From Candidatus Rokuibacteriota bacterium (lineage in GTDB: Bacteria; Methylomirabilota; Methylomirabilia; Rokubacteriales; CSP1-6), in contig JACQWC010000072.1 of NCBI GenBank assembly GCA_016209635.1, positions 1-42,518 of the forward strand: a stretch of DNA of 42,518 nt. Reading direction: 5' to 3'. Position 1 is the first letter of the stretch. Each line of letters begins with the position of its first letter. A program made the translations under genes and the position numbers. Positions 26,813 to 35,748 of the stretch are shown one piece after another. The notes beneath the pieces are model-generated. The model was not told the origin of the DNA and made no database searches. It saw only the letters and a program-made list of their open reading frames with translations.

Positions 26813-27883
26813 ATGACGAGGTGGGGCCGACGTCCTGCTGCACCCGGGAAGCCGCGGATGGCGGATGTGGCGACCCTCGCCGGCGTCTCCGTCGCCACCG
26901 TCTCCCGCGTCCTCAACAGCCCGAGCCTGGTGCAGCCGGCCACGCGCAAGCGCGTCCAAGCCGCCATGGCCCGCACCGGCTTCCTCCGGAACGCCATCGC
27001 CGGCAGCCTCGCCGCCCGGCGCTCGTGGACGGTCGGCGTGATCATCCCGACCATCACCAATCCGATCCTCGCCGAGTCGACGCGCGGGATCGCCGACGTG
27101 CTCGACACCCGCGGCTACCACCTGCTCATCGGCACCGACGACTACTCCTCCGACCGGGAGCTCGAGCTCATCCGCACGTTCCTGGAGCGTCAGGTGGACG
27201 GCCTGGTCCTCACGGGCATCACCCGCAAGCCGCAAGCCGAACGTCTGTTACGGGCCAGCCGCCGTCCGTTCGTGACGACCTGGGAGCTCGACCGCCGCCG
27301 GGGCTACGCCTCCGTGTCGTTCGACAACGGGATCGCCGCGCGCTCGATGACGGAGACGTTGCTGAGGCTCGGCCACCGTCGGATCGGCTTCGTCTCGGGT
27401 CTCACGCGCACCAACGACCGCTCACGGGCCCGGCTCCGCGGCCACCGGGCCGCCCTCGCCGCCGCCGGTACCCCCGACGATCCCACGCTGATCCAGGAGA
27501 TGTCCTTTACGTTCGAGAACGGCCGCAAGGCGATGGCGGCGTTCCTCGCCATGGCGAACCCGCCGACCGCCGTGTTCTGCGTGAGCGACATCCTCGCCGT
27601 CGGCGCCCGGCTCGAATGCGCCGACCGCGGCGTCCGGGTGCCGGCCGACGTCTCCATTGCCGGCTTCGACGACCTCGACCTAGCAAGCCATCTGCGACCC
27701 GCGTTGACGACGGTCCGTGTGCCCACGTATCAGATGGGTCGCCTGGCGGCTGAAGTGCTCCTCGAGATGATAGGCGGCGGCCCCGTGCGCAAGGAGGAGC
27801 TGCAGACCGAAGTTGTCATCCGCGACTCGACCGCGCCGAGGCACAGCGCAAGTGAATCTTCCGCTGTAGTGCCAGGTCCTTAA
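26813..27883 (+). CDS. LacI family transcriptional regulator
   Basis: HTH MADVATLAGVSVATVSRVLNSPSLVQPATRKRVQAAM; periplasmic-binding-like effector domain through VSIAGFDDLDLASHLRPALTTVRVPTYQMGRLAAEVLLEMI. Confidence 0.96.
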   Translation: MTRWGRRPAAPGKPRMADVATLAGVSVATVSRVLNSPSLVQPATRKRVQAAMARTGFLRNAIAGSLAARRSWTVGVIIPTITNPILAESTRGIADVLDTRGYHLLIGTDDYSSDRELELIRTFLERQVDGLVLTGITRKPQAERLLRASRRPFVTTWELDRRRGYASVSFDNGIAARSMTETLLRLGHRRIGFVSGLTRTNDRSRARLRGHRAALAAAGTPDDPTLIQEMSFTFENGRKAMAAFLAMANPPTAVFCVSDILAVGARLECADRGVRVPADVSIAGFDDLDLASHLRPALTTVRVPTYQMGRLAAEVLLEMIGGGPVRKEELQTEVVIRDSTAPRHSASESSAVVPGP

Positions 27884-27890
27884 CGGCAGT

Positions 27891-27944
27891 CGAGCCGACC
27901 GCTGTCCTGGTCAGAAACTCGATTCGGCTCGGCCTGACTGAGTT
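27891..27944. repeat. interleaved inverted repeats downstream of lacI-family gene
   Basis: CGAGCCGA(27891-27898)/TCGGCTCG(27924-27931); GTCAG(27910-27914)/CTGAC(27934-27938); AACTC(27916-27920)/GAGTT(27940-27944). Confidence 0.55.
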
Positions 27945-27986
27945 CGCACGACCCGTCGAGCGCCGCGGCGAGGGCGATCGAGCGCG

Positions 27987-28262
27987 TCACAGGAAGCTCG
28001 GGGCCTGGACGCACTCGTGGTGGGCGTGCTCGGGGTCTTTCGGCCCCCCGAAGTTCGACCCTCGACCCCGGCCGTACTCGGCCAGGTCGACGGCCTTCAC
28101 GTACGCCTCGTAGAGCTTCTTGACCTCCGGGGTGACGCCGGTCGTGCAGATCGACTCGAGCGCCTTCACGTACGCCTGCGCCTCGGCCTCGTACGCCCGC
28201 GCGGGCGAGGCGGAGACGAGGACGAGCGCGAGGGCCGCGAGGGCGGCGTGGCGGGGCCTCAT
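27987..28262 (-). CDS. small secreted protein of unknown function
   Basis: Signal peptide MRPRHAALAALALVLVSASPARAYEAEAQAYVKALESICTTGVTPEVKKLYEAYVKAVD; ATGA overlap with upstream PEGA gene. Confidence 0.75.
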   Translation of the reverse strand: MRPRHAALAALALVLVSASPARAYEAEAQAYVKALESICTTGVTPEVKKLYEAYVKAVDLAEYGRGRGSNFGGPKDPEHAHHECVQAPSFL

Positions 28263-28648
28263 TCGGGAGCGAGGACCACGCGGATGCGGGTGGGGAAGCT
28301 CGCGTCGGCGGTGAACGCGGTCGTGTAGGGCTTGAAGCCCGGCGAGACGATCCTGATCGCGTGCCGTCCCCGCGAGAGCGGCAACGCCCGCGCGACCAGC
28401 TCGTGCGCCGAGCCGAGGCGCCGGCCGTCGAGAAAGACCTCGGCCGCCACCGGCATCGCGTCGACGATGAGGAACGCAGGCTCGTGCCTGGGCTTCGGGT
28501 CACCGCGATCGGCGGAGAAGATGGGGCCGCCCAGGTTGACGTTCAAGTCGGCGTTGACGTTTACACGGAGGCCCCCGCCGGCTGCGGGAGCCGGGGCGAG
28601 CCCGAGGGCGACGACGAGAGCCGCGACGAGCAGCCGGACGGCGATCAC
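28259..28648 (-). CDS. PEGA-domain-like secreted protein
   Basis: Signal peptide; AEVFLDGRRLGSAHELVARALPLSRGRHAIRIVSPGFKPYTTAFTAD resembles a PEGA repeat. Confidence 0.75.
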   Translation of the reverse strand: MIAVRLLVAALVVALGLAPAPAAGGGLRVNVNADLNVNLGGPIFSADRGDPKPRHEPAFLIVDAMPVAAEVFLDGRRLGSAHELVARALPLSRGRHAIRIVSPGFKPYTTAFTADASFPTRIRVVLAPE

Positions 28649-28694
28649 GTGAGCTTCCTACGGCCAAGGCTACGGCGGCCGGCCGGAAAAGGCA

Positions 28695-28710
28695 ACCGGG
28701 GCGCCCCGGT
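28695..28710. promoter_or_regulatory. perfect 16-bp palindrome upstream of a candidate promoter for the AceE-like gene
   Basis: ACCGGGGCGCCCCGGT, followed by TTGACC-N17-TAGACC, about 45 bp upstream of the CDS. Confidence 0.4.
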
Positions 28711-28755
28711 GTTTACACTTGACCTCCGATCGCAGGGGCGTTAGACCGTCCTCGG

Positions 28756-31080
28756 TTGACGAGCCCGATGCGCGACCGATCCCGCTCTCAGTCCGCCGAG
28801 ATCGCCGTCCTGGGGCGCATCCAGCAGAAAATCCTCTGGCTCAGCATCTACATGGTCCACCACGCGAACTTCCTCCGCCCGAACGCCGACGGGACCAAGG
28901 TGGGGGGCCATCAGGCGTCATCGGCCTCGGTGGTGAGCCTCATGACCGCGCTCTACTTCAAGATGTTGCGGCCGGGTGACGTCGTCGCCGTCAAGGCGCA
29001 CGCCGCCCCGGCCTTCTACGCGATCCAGTACCTCCGGGGACGGCTCGACGCCGCGGCGCTCGGGGAGCTCCGGAGCTTCGGAGGCCTCCAGGCCTACCCG
29101 AGCCGCCGGAAGAACCCCGCGATCGTCGACCTCTCGACCGGCTCGATGGGCCTGGGCGCGGTCGCCGCGACGTTCGGCGCCCTCGCCGCGCGCTATCTCG
29201 CTGACCACGGGGGTGCGGCGACGCCCGAGCGGTTCATCGCGATGGTCGGGGACGCGGAGCTCGACGAGGGCAACGTCTGGGAGGCGCTCGGCGAGGAGGC
29301 GGTCGCGGGGCTCGGCAGCGTCCTCTGGATCGTGGACGTGAACCGCCAGAGCCTCGACCGGATCATCCCCGATCATCGCGTGCGCCAGCTCGGCGAGCTG
29401 TTCAGGTCGAGCGGCTGGCGCGTCATCGAGCTACGATGGGGCGGCCGCCTCCGGGCGCTCTTCGCGCGCCCCGGCGGGGATCGCCTCCGCTGCCGTCTCG
29501 ACGCGATGGCGAACGCCGAGTACCAGCGGCTCCTGAGACTGCCGCCCGGCGCGATCCGGAAGGCGCTCGTCACGCTCCCCGATGGGAGCACCGACCGAAC
29601 GCTCGACCGGCTGCTCGCGCGGTGGAGCGACGAGGGGCTCGCGGAGCTGGTCGGTGACCTCGGCGGCCACGACCTCGAGGCGCTCATCGCCGCCCTCGCC
29701 GAGGCCGAGGCGGTCCGCGACCGCCCGTGCGTGATCCTCGCCCACACGATCAAGGGCTGGCGGCTGCCCCTGGCCGGCGACCCGCTGAACCACACGGCCC
29801 TCCTCACGCCCGCGCAGATCGACGAGCTGCGCGAGTCGCTCGGGATCGCGCCGGGCGGCGAGTGGGACGGCTTCCCTCCGGGAAGCCCCGAGGCCGAGCT
29901 GATCCGTCGGCTGCCCCCGCTCTGGACGCCGCCCGCGCCGGCGGCACCCGAGCCCGAGGTCCCCGAGCGGCTGGACGAGAGCTACCCGCCGGACGCCTCG
30001 ACGCAGGAGGCCCTGGGCCGCGTCCTCGGGGCGCTCTCGCGCCTGCCGGCCGCCGAGTCGATCGTCACCGTCTCGGCCGACGTGGCGGTGACGACGCATC
30101 TGGCGGGGTGGATCAACAGGAAGGGCGTCTACCTTCCGCGCGCCAAGCCCAACTACTTCGCCGACACTCCCCAGGCCATGCAGTGGAGGGAAGGGCCGGG
30201 CGGCCAGCACATCGAGCTGGGGATCGCCGAGCACAATCTCTTCCTCCTCCTGGGCGCCCTCGGCCTGACGCGCGAGCTGTCGGGCCGGACGCTCCTGCCG
30301 ATCGGGACCCTCTATGACCCCTTCGTTGGCCGCGGCCTCGACGCCCTCTACCACGCGCTCTACGCGGGGGGGAGGTTCGTCGTCGCCGCGACGCCGTCGG
30401 GCGTGAGCCTGGCGCCCGAGGGCGGCGCCCACCAGTCGGTGGTCACGCCCTCGATCGGGATCGCGCTGCCGGGGATCGTCTACTTCGAGCCCGCGTTCGC
30501 CCACGAGGTCGAGTGGATCCTGCTCGACGGTCTGCGGCGGCTCTCCGGCCGTCGCGACGGCGAGAGCCTCTACCTCCGGCTCTCCACGAAGCCGATCGAC
30601 CAGGCGCTCGCTCCGCCGCCGGCGCCGGAGTACCGCGCGGCGGTCCTGCGCGGCGGCTACCGTCTGATCGACGCGCGCGCCGAGCCCGGGTGGATCGCCG
30701 AGGAGAACGCCGCGCACATCTTCGCCGCGGGCGCGATGGTCCCCGAGGCGGTGGAGGCGAGCCGGATCCTGCGCGCGCGGGGCGTCTTCGCCAGCGTGTT
30801 CGTCGTCACCAGTCCCGACCGCCTGTACCGGGGCCTCGGGGAGCCCTCGCCCCACCTCCTCCGGCTCGTGACGGGTGAGGAGGAGGGGGTGCCGGTCGTG
30901 TCGGTGCTCGACGGCCACTCGCACGCGCTCGCGTTCATCGGCGCGGCGCTCGGCGTCCCGCAGCTCCCGCTCGGCGTCGACGACTTCGGCCAGTCGGGGA
31001 CGCGCCCCGACCTCTACCGTCACTACGGGATCGACGCGCCCGCCATCGCGCGCGCGGCGAGTCTCCTCCTCGGCGGATAG
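28756..31080 (+). CDS. transketolase/pyruvate dehydrogenase E1 (AceE-like) thiamine-diphosphate enzyme
   Basis: 774 aa; VGGHQASSASVVSLMTALYFKMLRPGDVVAVKAHAAPAFYAIQYL, ThDP motif GDAELDEGNVWEAL...LWIVDVNRQSLD, GIAEHNLFLLLGALGL. Confidence 0.88.
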   Translation: MTSPMRDRSRSQSAEIAVLGRIQQKILWLSIYMVHHANFLRPNADGTKVGGHQASSASVVSLMTALYFKMLRPGDVVAVKAHAAPAFYAIQYLRGRLDAAALGELRSFGGLQAYPSRRKNPAIVDLSTGSMGLGAVAATFGALAARYLADHGGAATPERFIAMVGDAELDEGNVWEALGEEAVAGLGSVLWIVDVNRQSLDRIIPDHRVRQLGELFRSSGWRVIELRWGGRLRALFARPGGDRLRCRLDAMANAEYQRLLRLPPGAIRKALVTLPDGSTDRTLDRLLARWSDEGLAELVGDLGGHDLEALIAALAEAEAVRDRPCVILAHTIKGWRLPLAGDPLNHTALLTPAQIDELRESLGIAPGGEWDGFPPGSPEAELIRRLPPLWTPPAPAAPEPEVPERLDESYPPDASTQEALGRVLGALSRLPAAESIVTVSADVAVTTHLAGWINRKGVYLPRAKPNYFADTPQAMQWREGPGGQHIELGIAEHNLFLLLGALGLTRELSGRTLLPIGTLYDPFVGRGLDALYHALYAGGRFVVAATPSGVSLAPEGGAHQSVVTPSIGIALPGIVYFEPAFAHEVEWILLDGLRRLSGRRDGESLYLRLSTKPIDQALAPPPAPEYRAAVLRGGYRLIDARAEPGWIAEENAAHIFAAGAMVPEAVEASRILRARGVFASVFVVTSPDRLYRGLGEPSPHLLRLVTGEEEGVPVVSVLDGHSHALAFIGAALGVPQLPLGVDDFGQSGTRPDLYRHYGIDAPAIARAASLLLGG

Positions 31081-31083
31081 CGC

Positions 31084-33129
31084 ATGCGCCCGCGCTCGCT
31101 GAGCCTTCGCCAGGCGGCCGCGACGATCTTCGCGCTGAGCGCGCTGCTCCCGCTGCTCGTCTCGGTCTTCCTCCTCTGGCGCTTCGAGCTGATCGAGCGG
31201 GCGGAGATCCAGGTCATCGTCTTCTTGGCCCTCGTGATTTCGGTCCTCGGCTTCGTCATGTTTCGTCGCGTCGTCGACCGGATCTCGAGGATGGCGCGCG
31301 CGGTGGGCGCCTCCGCGGAGGAGCGCCGGGCCCTGGTCGTCGACCCGCGCGCCTCCACGGTCCCCGGGCTCGGCTCGGTCGCTGAGATCGGCCAGATCGC
31401 CAGCACGTTCGGCACCATGCTCGCGGATCTCCGGGCCTCCACGGAGCGGCTCGACGACCTCGTCTTCAAGCTGGCGGCGCTGAACGAGATGGTCGAGCTG
31501 GCCGCGAAGATCCCCGCGATGTCGGACCTCCTCGGCCTCGTCCTCGAGCGGACGATGCGGACCGTGCGCGCGGGAGTCGGGTCGATCATGCTGCTCGACC
31601 GCGAGAGCCAGAAGCTCCGGATCGCGGCGGCGCGCGGGTTGCCCGAGGAGGTGGTCGCCGCGACCGAGGTGGCCTTCGGCCAGGGCATCGCGGGCAGCGT
31701 CGCGAAGCAGGGCGAGCCCGTGCTGATCGCCGACCTCGACGCCGACCCGCGCCTCGCCTCGGGAGACGGCCGGGCCTACGGGAGCGGCTCGCTGATCTGC
31801 ATGCCGGTTCGGGCGCGGGATCGCGTGATCGGCGTTATCAACCTGGCCACGGGCGCGCCCGGCGCCGCGGCCGGTGCCGCGCCGCGGGAGTTCAGCCAGA
31901 CCGACGTCCACTTCGTGAACGCCCTCATGACCCACGTCGCGTACGCGCTCGACAACGCGCGGCTGCTCGAGGAGACGCGCCAGGCGCTGAACGATCTCAA
32001 GGCGGCCCAGGAGCAGCTCGTCCAGGGGAAGACCCTGCGGGCGCTCGGCGAGCTGTCCGCGGGGATCTCCCATCACCTGAACAACCTCCTCGCCGTGATC
32101 CTCGGCCGGATCCAGCTCCTCCTGCTCAAGGTGGAGGACGAGCCGCTCTGGCACGCGCTGAAGACGATCGAGCGGGCGGGGCTCGACAGCGCCGAGCTGG
32201 TCCGCCGGGTCCAGGGCTTCGGCCAGGGCCACCTCGGGCTCCGGGTCCTGCGGGTCGACCTGAACCAGCTCGCGCAGGACGTGCTCGAGCTGACCCGGCC
32301 GCTCTGGCGGGACCGGGCCCAGCTCCGCGGGATCGGAATCGAGGCCGCGCTCGAGCCGGGCGCGATCCCCGCCGTGCGGGGCGACCCCGTGTCGCTCCGA
32401 GAGGCGCTGATGAATCTCGTGTTCAACGCGATCGACGCCCTCCCCGAGGGCGGGCGGATCACGCTCCGGACGTGGGCCGCCGGGGAGAGCGTCCACTGCG
32501 CCGTGAGCGACACCGGCGTCGGGATGACGGAGGAGGTGCGGCGGCAGGCGCTCGACCCGTTCTTCACGACCAAGGGGCCGCACGCGACGGGGCTCGGCCT
32601 CTCCGTCGTGTACGGCGTCCTCCAGCGCCACGACGGCGAGATCGCGATCGAGAGCGCCGAGGGGCGGGGGACCACGGTGACGATGCGCCTTCCCGTCGCC
32701 CCGGCGGGGCTCTCGACCGACAGCGAGGAGCCGAGCGCTGCCGCGCCGACCCCGGCGCCGTCACTCCGGATTCTCATGATCGACGACGAGCCGGAGGTGC
32801 GCCGGGCGGTCGCGACGATGCTCATGGTCCAGGGACACAGCGTCGTCGAGGCGGGCGGGGGTCGGGAGGGGCTCGCGCGCCTCGAGGCGGGCGAGCCGAT
32901 CGACTGCGTCCTGACCGACCTCGGAATGCCGGAGATGACGGGCTGGGAGGTGGCGCGGGAGATCCGGACCCGCTGGCCGCGGCTTTGCGTCGGGCTCGTC
33001 ACCGGGTGGGGCGCCGAGCTCGGCGGCCCCGAAGCGGATCGGAGCGCCGTCGACTTCATCCTCGCCAAGCCCGTCACGCTCGCCGCGCTCCACCAGGCGC
33101 TCGCCGCAATCGCGCGGCCTCGCGCCTGA
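31084..33129 (+). CDS. hybrid sensor histidine kinase/response regulator (TM, GAF, HisKA, HATPase_c, REC)
   Basis: GAF-like middle; ELSAGISHHLNNLLAVILGRIQLL H-box; MNLVFNAIDALPEGG N-box; GLGLSVVYGVLQRHDGEI G-box; LRILMIDDEPEVRRAVATML...CVLTDLGMPEMTGWEVA receiver. Confidence 0.95.
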   Translation: MRPRSLSLRQAAATIFALSALLPLLVSVFLLWRFELIERAEIQVIVFLALVISVLGFVMFRRVVDRISRMARAVGASAEERRALVVDPRASTVPGLGSVAEIGQIASTFGTMLADLRASTERLDDLVFKLAALNEMVELAAKIPAMSDLLGLVLERTMRTVRAGVGSIMLLDRESQKLRIAAARGLPEEVVAATEVAFGQGIAGSVAKQGEPVLIADLDADPRLASGDGRAYGSGSLICMPVRARDRVIGVINLATGAPGAAAGAAPREFSQTDVHFVNALMTHVAYALDNARLLEETRQALNDLKAAQEQLVQGKTLRALGELSAGISHHLNNLLAVILGRIQLLLLKVEDEPLWHALKTIERAGLDSAELVRRVQGFGQGHLGLRVLRVDLNQLAQDVLELTRPLWRDRAQLRGIGIEAALEPGAIPAVRGDPVSLREALMNLVFNAIDALPEGGRITLRTWAAGESVHCAVSDTGVGMTEEVRRQALDPFFTTKGPHATGLGLSVVYGVLQRHDGEIAIESAEGRGTTVTMRLPVAPAGLSTDSEEPSAAAPTPAPSLRILMIDDEPEVRRAVATMLMVQGHSVVEAGGGREGLARLEAGEPIDCVLTDLGMPEMTGWEVAREIRTRWPRLCVGLVTGWGAELGGPEADRSAVDFILAKPVTLAALHQALAAIARPRA

Positions 33130-33141
33130 CGGGCGCACGCC

Positions 33142-34590
33142 GTGATCCTGCACGTCAACCATCTCCACCCCGGGCTGGGGGCGCGGCTCACGGAGACCGT
33201 GGGCGCGCTCTTGGCGCTCGTCGAAGAAGGCCATCTCGACCCGCGCGCGCTCCCAGCCCTCCGCGTCCATCTCGATTGGATCCAGTACCGCGCGAACTTC
33301 CGCGATCCGGTCATTGTGCGGCGCGCGACCGACCGGGAGGGCGCGCCGCTCGGGCTCAGCGAGATCGCCATCGACGTGCGCCAGGCCGAGCCCGGGCGCC
33401 TGCGCGCGGACCTCGCGGGAGCGCTCGCGGCGATCGGCGCGGAGCCACCGCCCGAGCGCGGGCGCGTGTTCCTCGAGGGGTTCGGACCCCTCAGGACGAG
33501 CGTGATCTGGCGGTTCAACCGCCTCTTCTGGCAGCGGCTCGACGACTGGGAGGCGGCGGCCGGCCGCAGCTTCGACGAAGCCCTGCCGAGCGGCCGGTCC
33601 GACGCGAATCACCCGCAGGCGGTGGCCGATGCGGTAGCGGACTTCTGGGCGCTCCTCGCCGAGCTGGACAAGCGCGGACAGCTTCCAGCCGAGCTCTTCG
33701 CCCTCGAAATCGGCGTGGGGTCGGGAAAGCGCGCCTCGCTCTGGCTCGACCGCTTCAAGGCGCTGGACGACGAGCGGGGGACGAAGTACTACCCGCGGCT
33801 CAGGTTCCTCCTCGGTGATTACTCCATGCCGGCGCTCGACCGTGCCATGGCCGCCGTGGCGCGCCATCAGGACGCCGTGAGCGTGATCGGCATGGATGCC
33901 CTGAACCCGTTCAGGACCCTGTCGTTCCTCCGGTTCAAGGTGCTCTACGTCCACCTCACCAACGTCTACGACAACCTGCCCTCCGACGAACTGGTGCGGC
34001 GTGACGGTCGCCTCTACGTCGTCGAGGCGCGCCCATATCTGCCCGGGAGCGCCGTCGAGCGCCTCGCGAGCGCATTCGAGGTGTCGCCCGCGGAGCTGCC
34101 GCGGAGAGTGCAGACGCTCGTCGACGCGGGCCCCGATCTCTTCGGCGACCGGAGCCGCGGCGTCGCCTTCTGGCGGGAGGTCTGGGACGCGCTCCGCCTC
34201 GAGGAGCGGCTCGTCGCTCTCGGCGACGTGGTGGAGGCGCCGCTGCCCCCCGGGCTCGATCAGCACCATCTCGAGGACCTCCTCGCGGAGGCGCCCGAGG
34301 ACGTGCGCTTCCATCTGTCGCGCGGGGCGGCGGAGAGCTTCGTCAACACGCTGCCGCTCCTCCACCCGCGCGGGTACCTCCAAGTGCAGGACATCTTCGT
34401 CACGGAGATGGACGATTACCGCCACGGCTTCCGGGGGCCCGGTAAGCTCGATGGATCCGTGGTGAACTGGGTCAACGGCGGCCTCTTGCGCGCCGTCGGC
34501 GAGCGCGCCGGCTACGAGGTGCACTTCACCCCGTTCCATTACCGGCCGGGTTCGCGCACCTCGATTCTCTACACGACGCAGCGAGACTGA
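33142..34590 (+). CDS. putative class I SAM-dependent methyltransferase (MidA-like)
   Basis: 482 aa; FALEIGVGSGKRASLWLDRFKAL motif I-like, LRFLLGDYSMPALDRAMAAV; tight spacing to downstream MetE-like gene. Confidence 0.55.
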   Translation: MILHVNHLHPGLGARLTETVGALLALVEEGHLDPRALPALRVHLDWIQYRANFRDPVIVRRATDREGAPLGLSEIAIDVRQAEPGRLRADLAGALAAIGAEPPPERGRVFLEGFGPLRTSVIWRFNRLFWQRLDDWEAAAGRSFDEALPSGRSDANHPQAVADAVADFWALLAELDKRGQLPAELFALEIGVGSGKRASLWLDRFKALDDERGTKYYPRLRFLLGDYSMPALDRAMAAVARHQDAVSVIGMDALNPFRTLSFLRFKVLYVHLTNVYDNLPSDELVRRDGRLYVVEARPYLPGSAVERLASAFEVSPAELPRRVQTLVDAGPDLFGDRSRGVAFWREVWDALRLEERLVALGDVVEAPLPPGLDQHHLEDLLAEAPEDVRFHLSRGAAESFVNTLPLLHPRGYLQVQDIFVTEMDDYRHGFRGPGKLDGSVVNWVNGGLLRAVGERAGYEVHFTPFHYRPGSRTSILYTTQRD

Positions 34591-34600
34591 GGGGCACGGT

Positions 34601-35602
34601 ATGACGGCTCAGCGTCTCCCGACCGCGGTCGTGGGGAGCTACTCCATGCCCGCCTGGCTCGAACGCGCGAAGAACGACTACCTCCGGCGGCGGATCAGCC
34701 GCCACGATCTCGACGAGATGCACGATGCGGTGGTGAAGGCAGCGATCAAAGATCAGGAGGTCGCCGGCGTCGACATCGTCTCGGACGGCGAGCTCCGGCG
34801 CGACAACATGATCGACGACTTCGCGCTGCGCCTGCCCGGGATCGAGGTCGACCTCACCTCGAAGAAGTTCTACTACGACTTCTACGAGAGTGTCGTGCGG
34901 GGGAAGATGCCGACCGCGTCGCTCGGGCTGGTCGAGGAGTTCGACTTCCTCCGCCGCTTCACCTCGCACCGCTCGAAGGTCTCGATCACCGGCCCCCATT
35001 CGCTGGTGAAGCGCATTCGGAACGAGTACTACCCGAGCGAGGAGGCGCTCGCGCTGGATATCGCGCGGGTCATGAACCTCGAGCTGCGGGAGCTGGTCCG
35101 CGCGGGGGCGCGGGACCTCCAGATCGACGAGCCCTACTACTCCGGGTTCCCGGAGGACCTCGCGTGGGGCGTCCGCGCCATCAACACGCTGGTCGAGGGC
35201 GTCGACGCGTACGTCGGGCTCCACATCTGCTACGGCAACCGGTACGGCAAGCCCTCCTGGGAGGGGAGCTACGGCTACCTCTTCCCGGCGATCCTGGACG
35301 CGCGCGTCCACCAGCTCACGCTCGAGTTCGCCCGCCGCGGCTCGGAGGACGTCCAGCTCTTCAAGGAGTGGGCGCCGCCGTTCGTGCTCGGCCTCGGGGT
35401 GATCGATGTCAAGAGCCACGACGTCGAGACCCCCCACCTCGTCGCCGAGCGGATTCGCCAGGCGCTCGAGATCGTCCCCGCGGAGCGGCTCGCGGTGAAC
35501 CCGGACTGCGGCTGCCTCCATCTGCCGCGGGACATCGCCTTCGCCAAGCTCTCGGCGATGGTCGAGGGCGCGCGCTTGGTCCGCCGCGAGCTGGGGGGCT
35601 AG
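34601..35602 (+). CDS. MetE C-terminal (core cobalamin-independent methionine synthase)-like protein, second paralog
   Basis: TAVVGSYSMPAWL, DGELRRDNMIDDFAL, SITGPHSLVKRIRNEYY, LQIDEPYYSGFPED, LHICYGNRYG, GVIDVKSHDVETP, VNPDCGCLHLP. Confidence 0.92.
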   Translation: MTAQRLPTAVVGSYSMPAWLERAKNDYLRRRISRHDLDEMHDAVVKAAIKDQEVAGVDIVSDGELRRDNMIDDFALRLPGIEVDLTSKKFYYDFYESVVRGKMPTASLGLVEEFDFLRRFTSHRSKVSITGPHSLVKRIRNEYYPSEEALALDIARVMNLELRELVRAGARDLQIDEPYYSGFPEDLAWGVRAINTLVEGVDAYVGLHICYGNRYGKPSWEGSYGYLFPAILDARVHQLTLEFARRGSEDVQLFKEWAPPFVLGLGVIDVKSHDVETPHLVAERIRQALEIVPAERLAVNPDCGCLHLPRDIAFAKLSAMVEGARLVRRELGG

Positions 35603-35748
35603 CAGCTGGGCTCGGGCTGTCCTGCGGGCAAAGGGTCTACGTGCGCGGAATTCACAGGAATTTCACAACGCGCGGGAATAGTCCGTGCATCGTCGGAGTT
35701 GTCGGGATGGCCAGAATCGGCGCGAAAGCGCGAAGGGAGGTGAAACGG

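Noticed and set aside
29431-32631. 1066-aa minus-strand ORF antisense to the AceE-like and kinase genes
   Set aside because: Arg/Glu/Asp/Pro-rich low-complexity translation typical of antisense frames in high-GC DNA; the plus-strand genes have clear domains.
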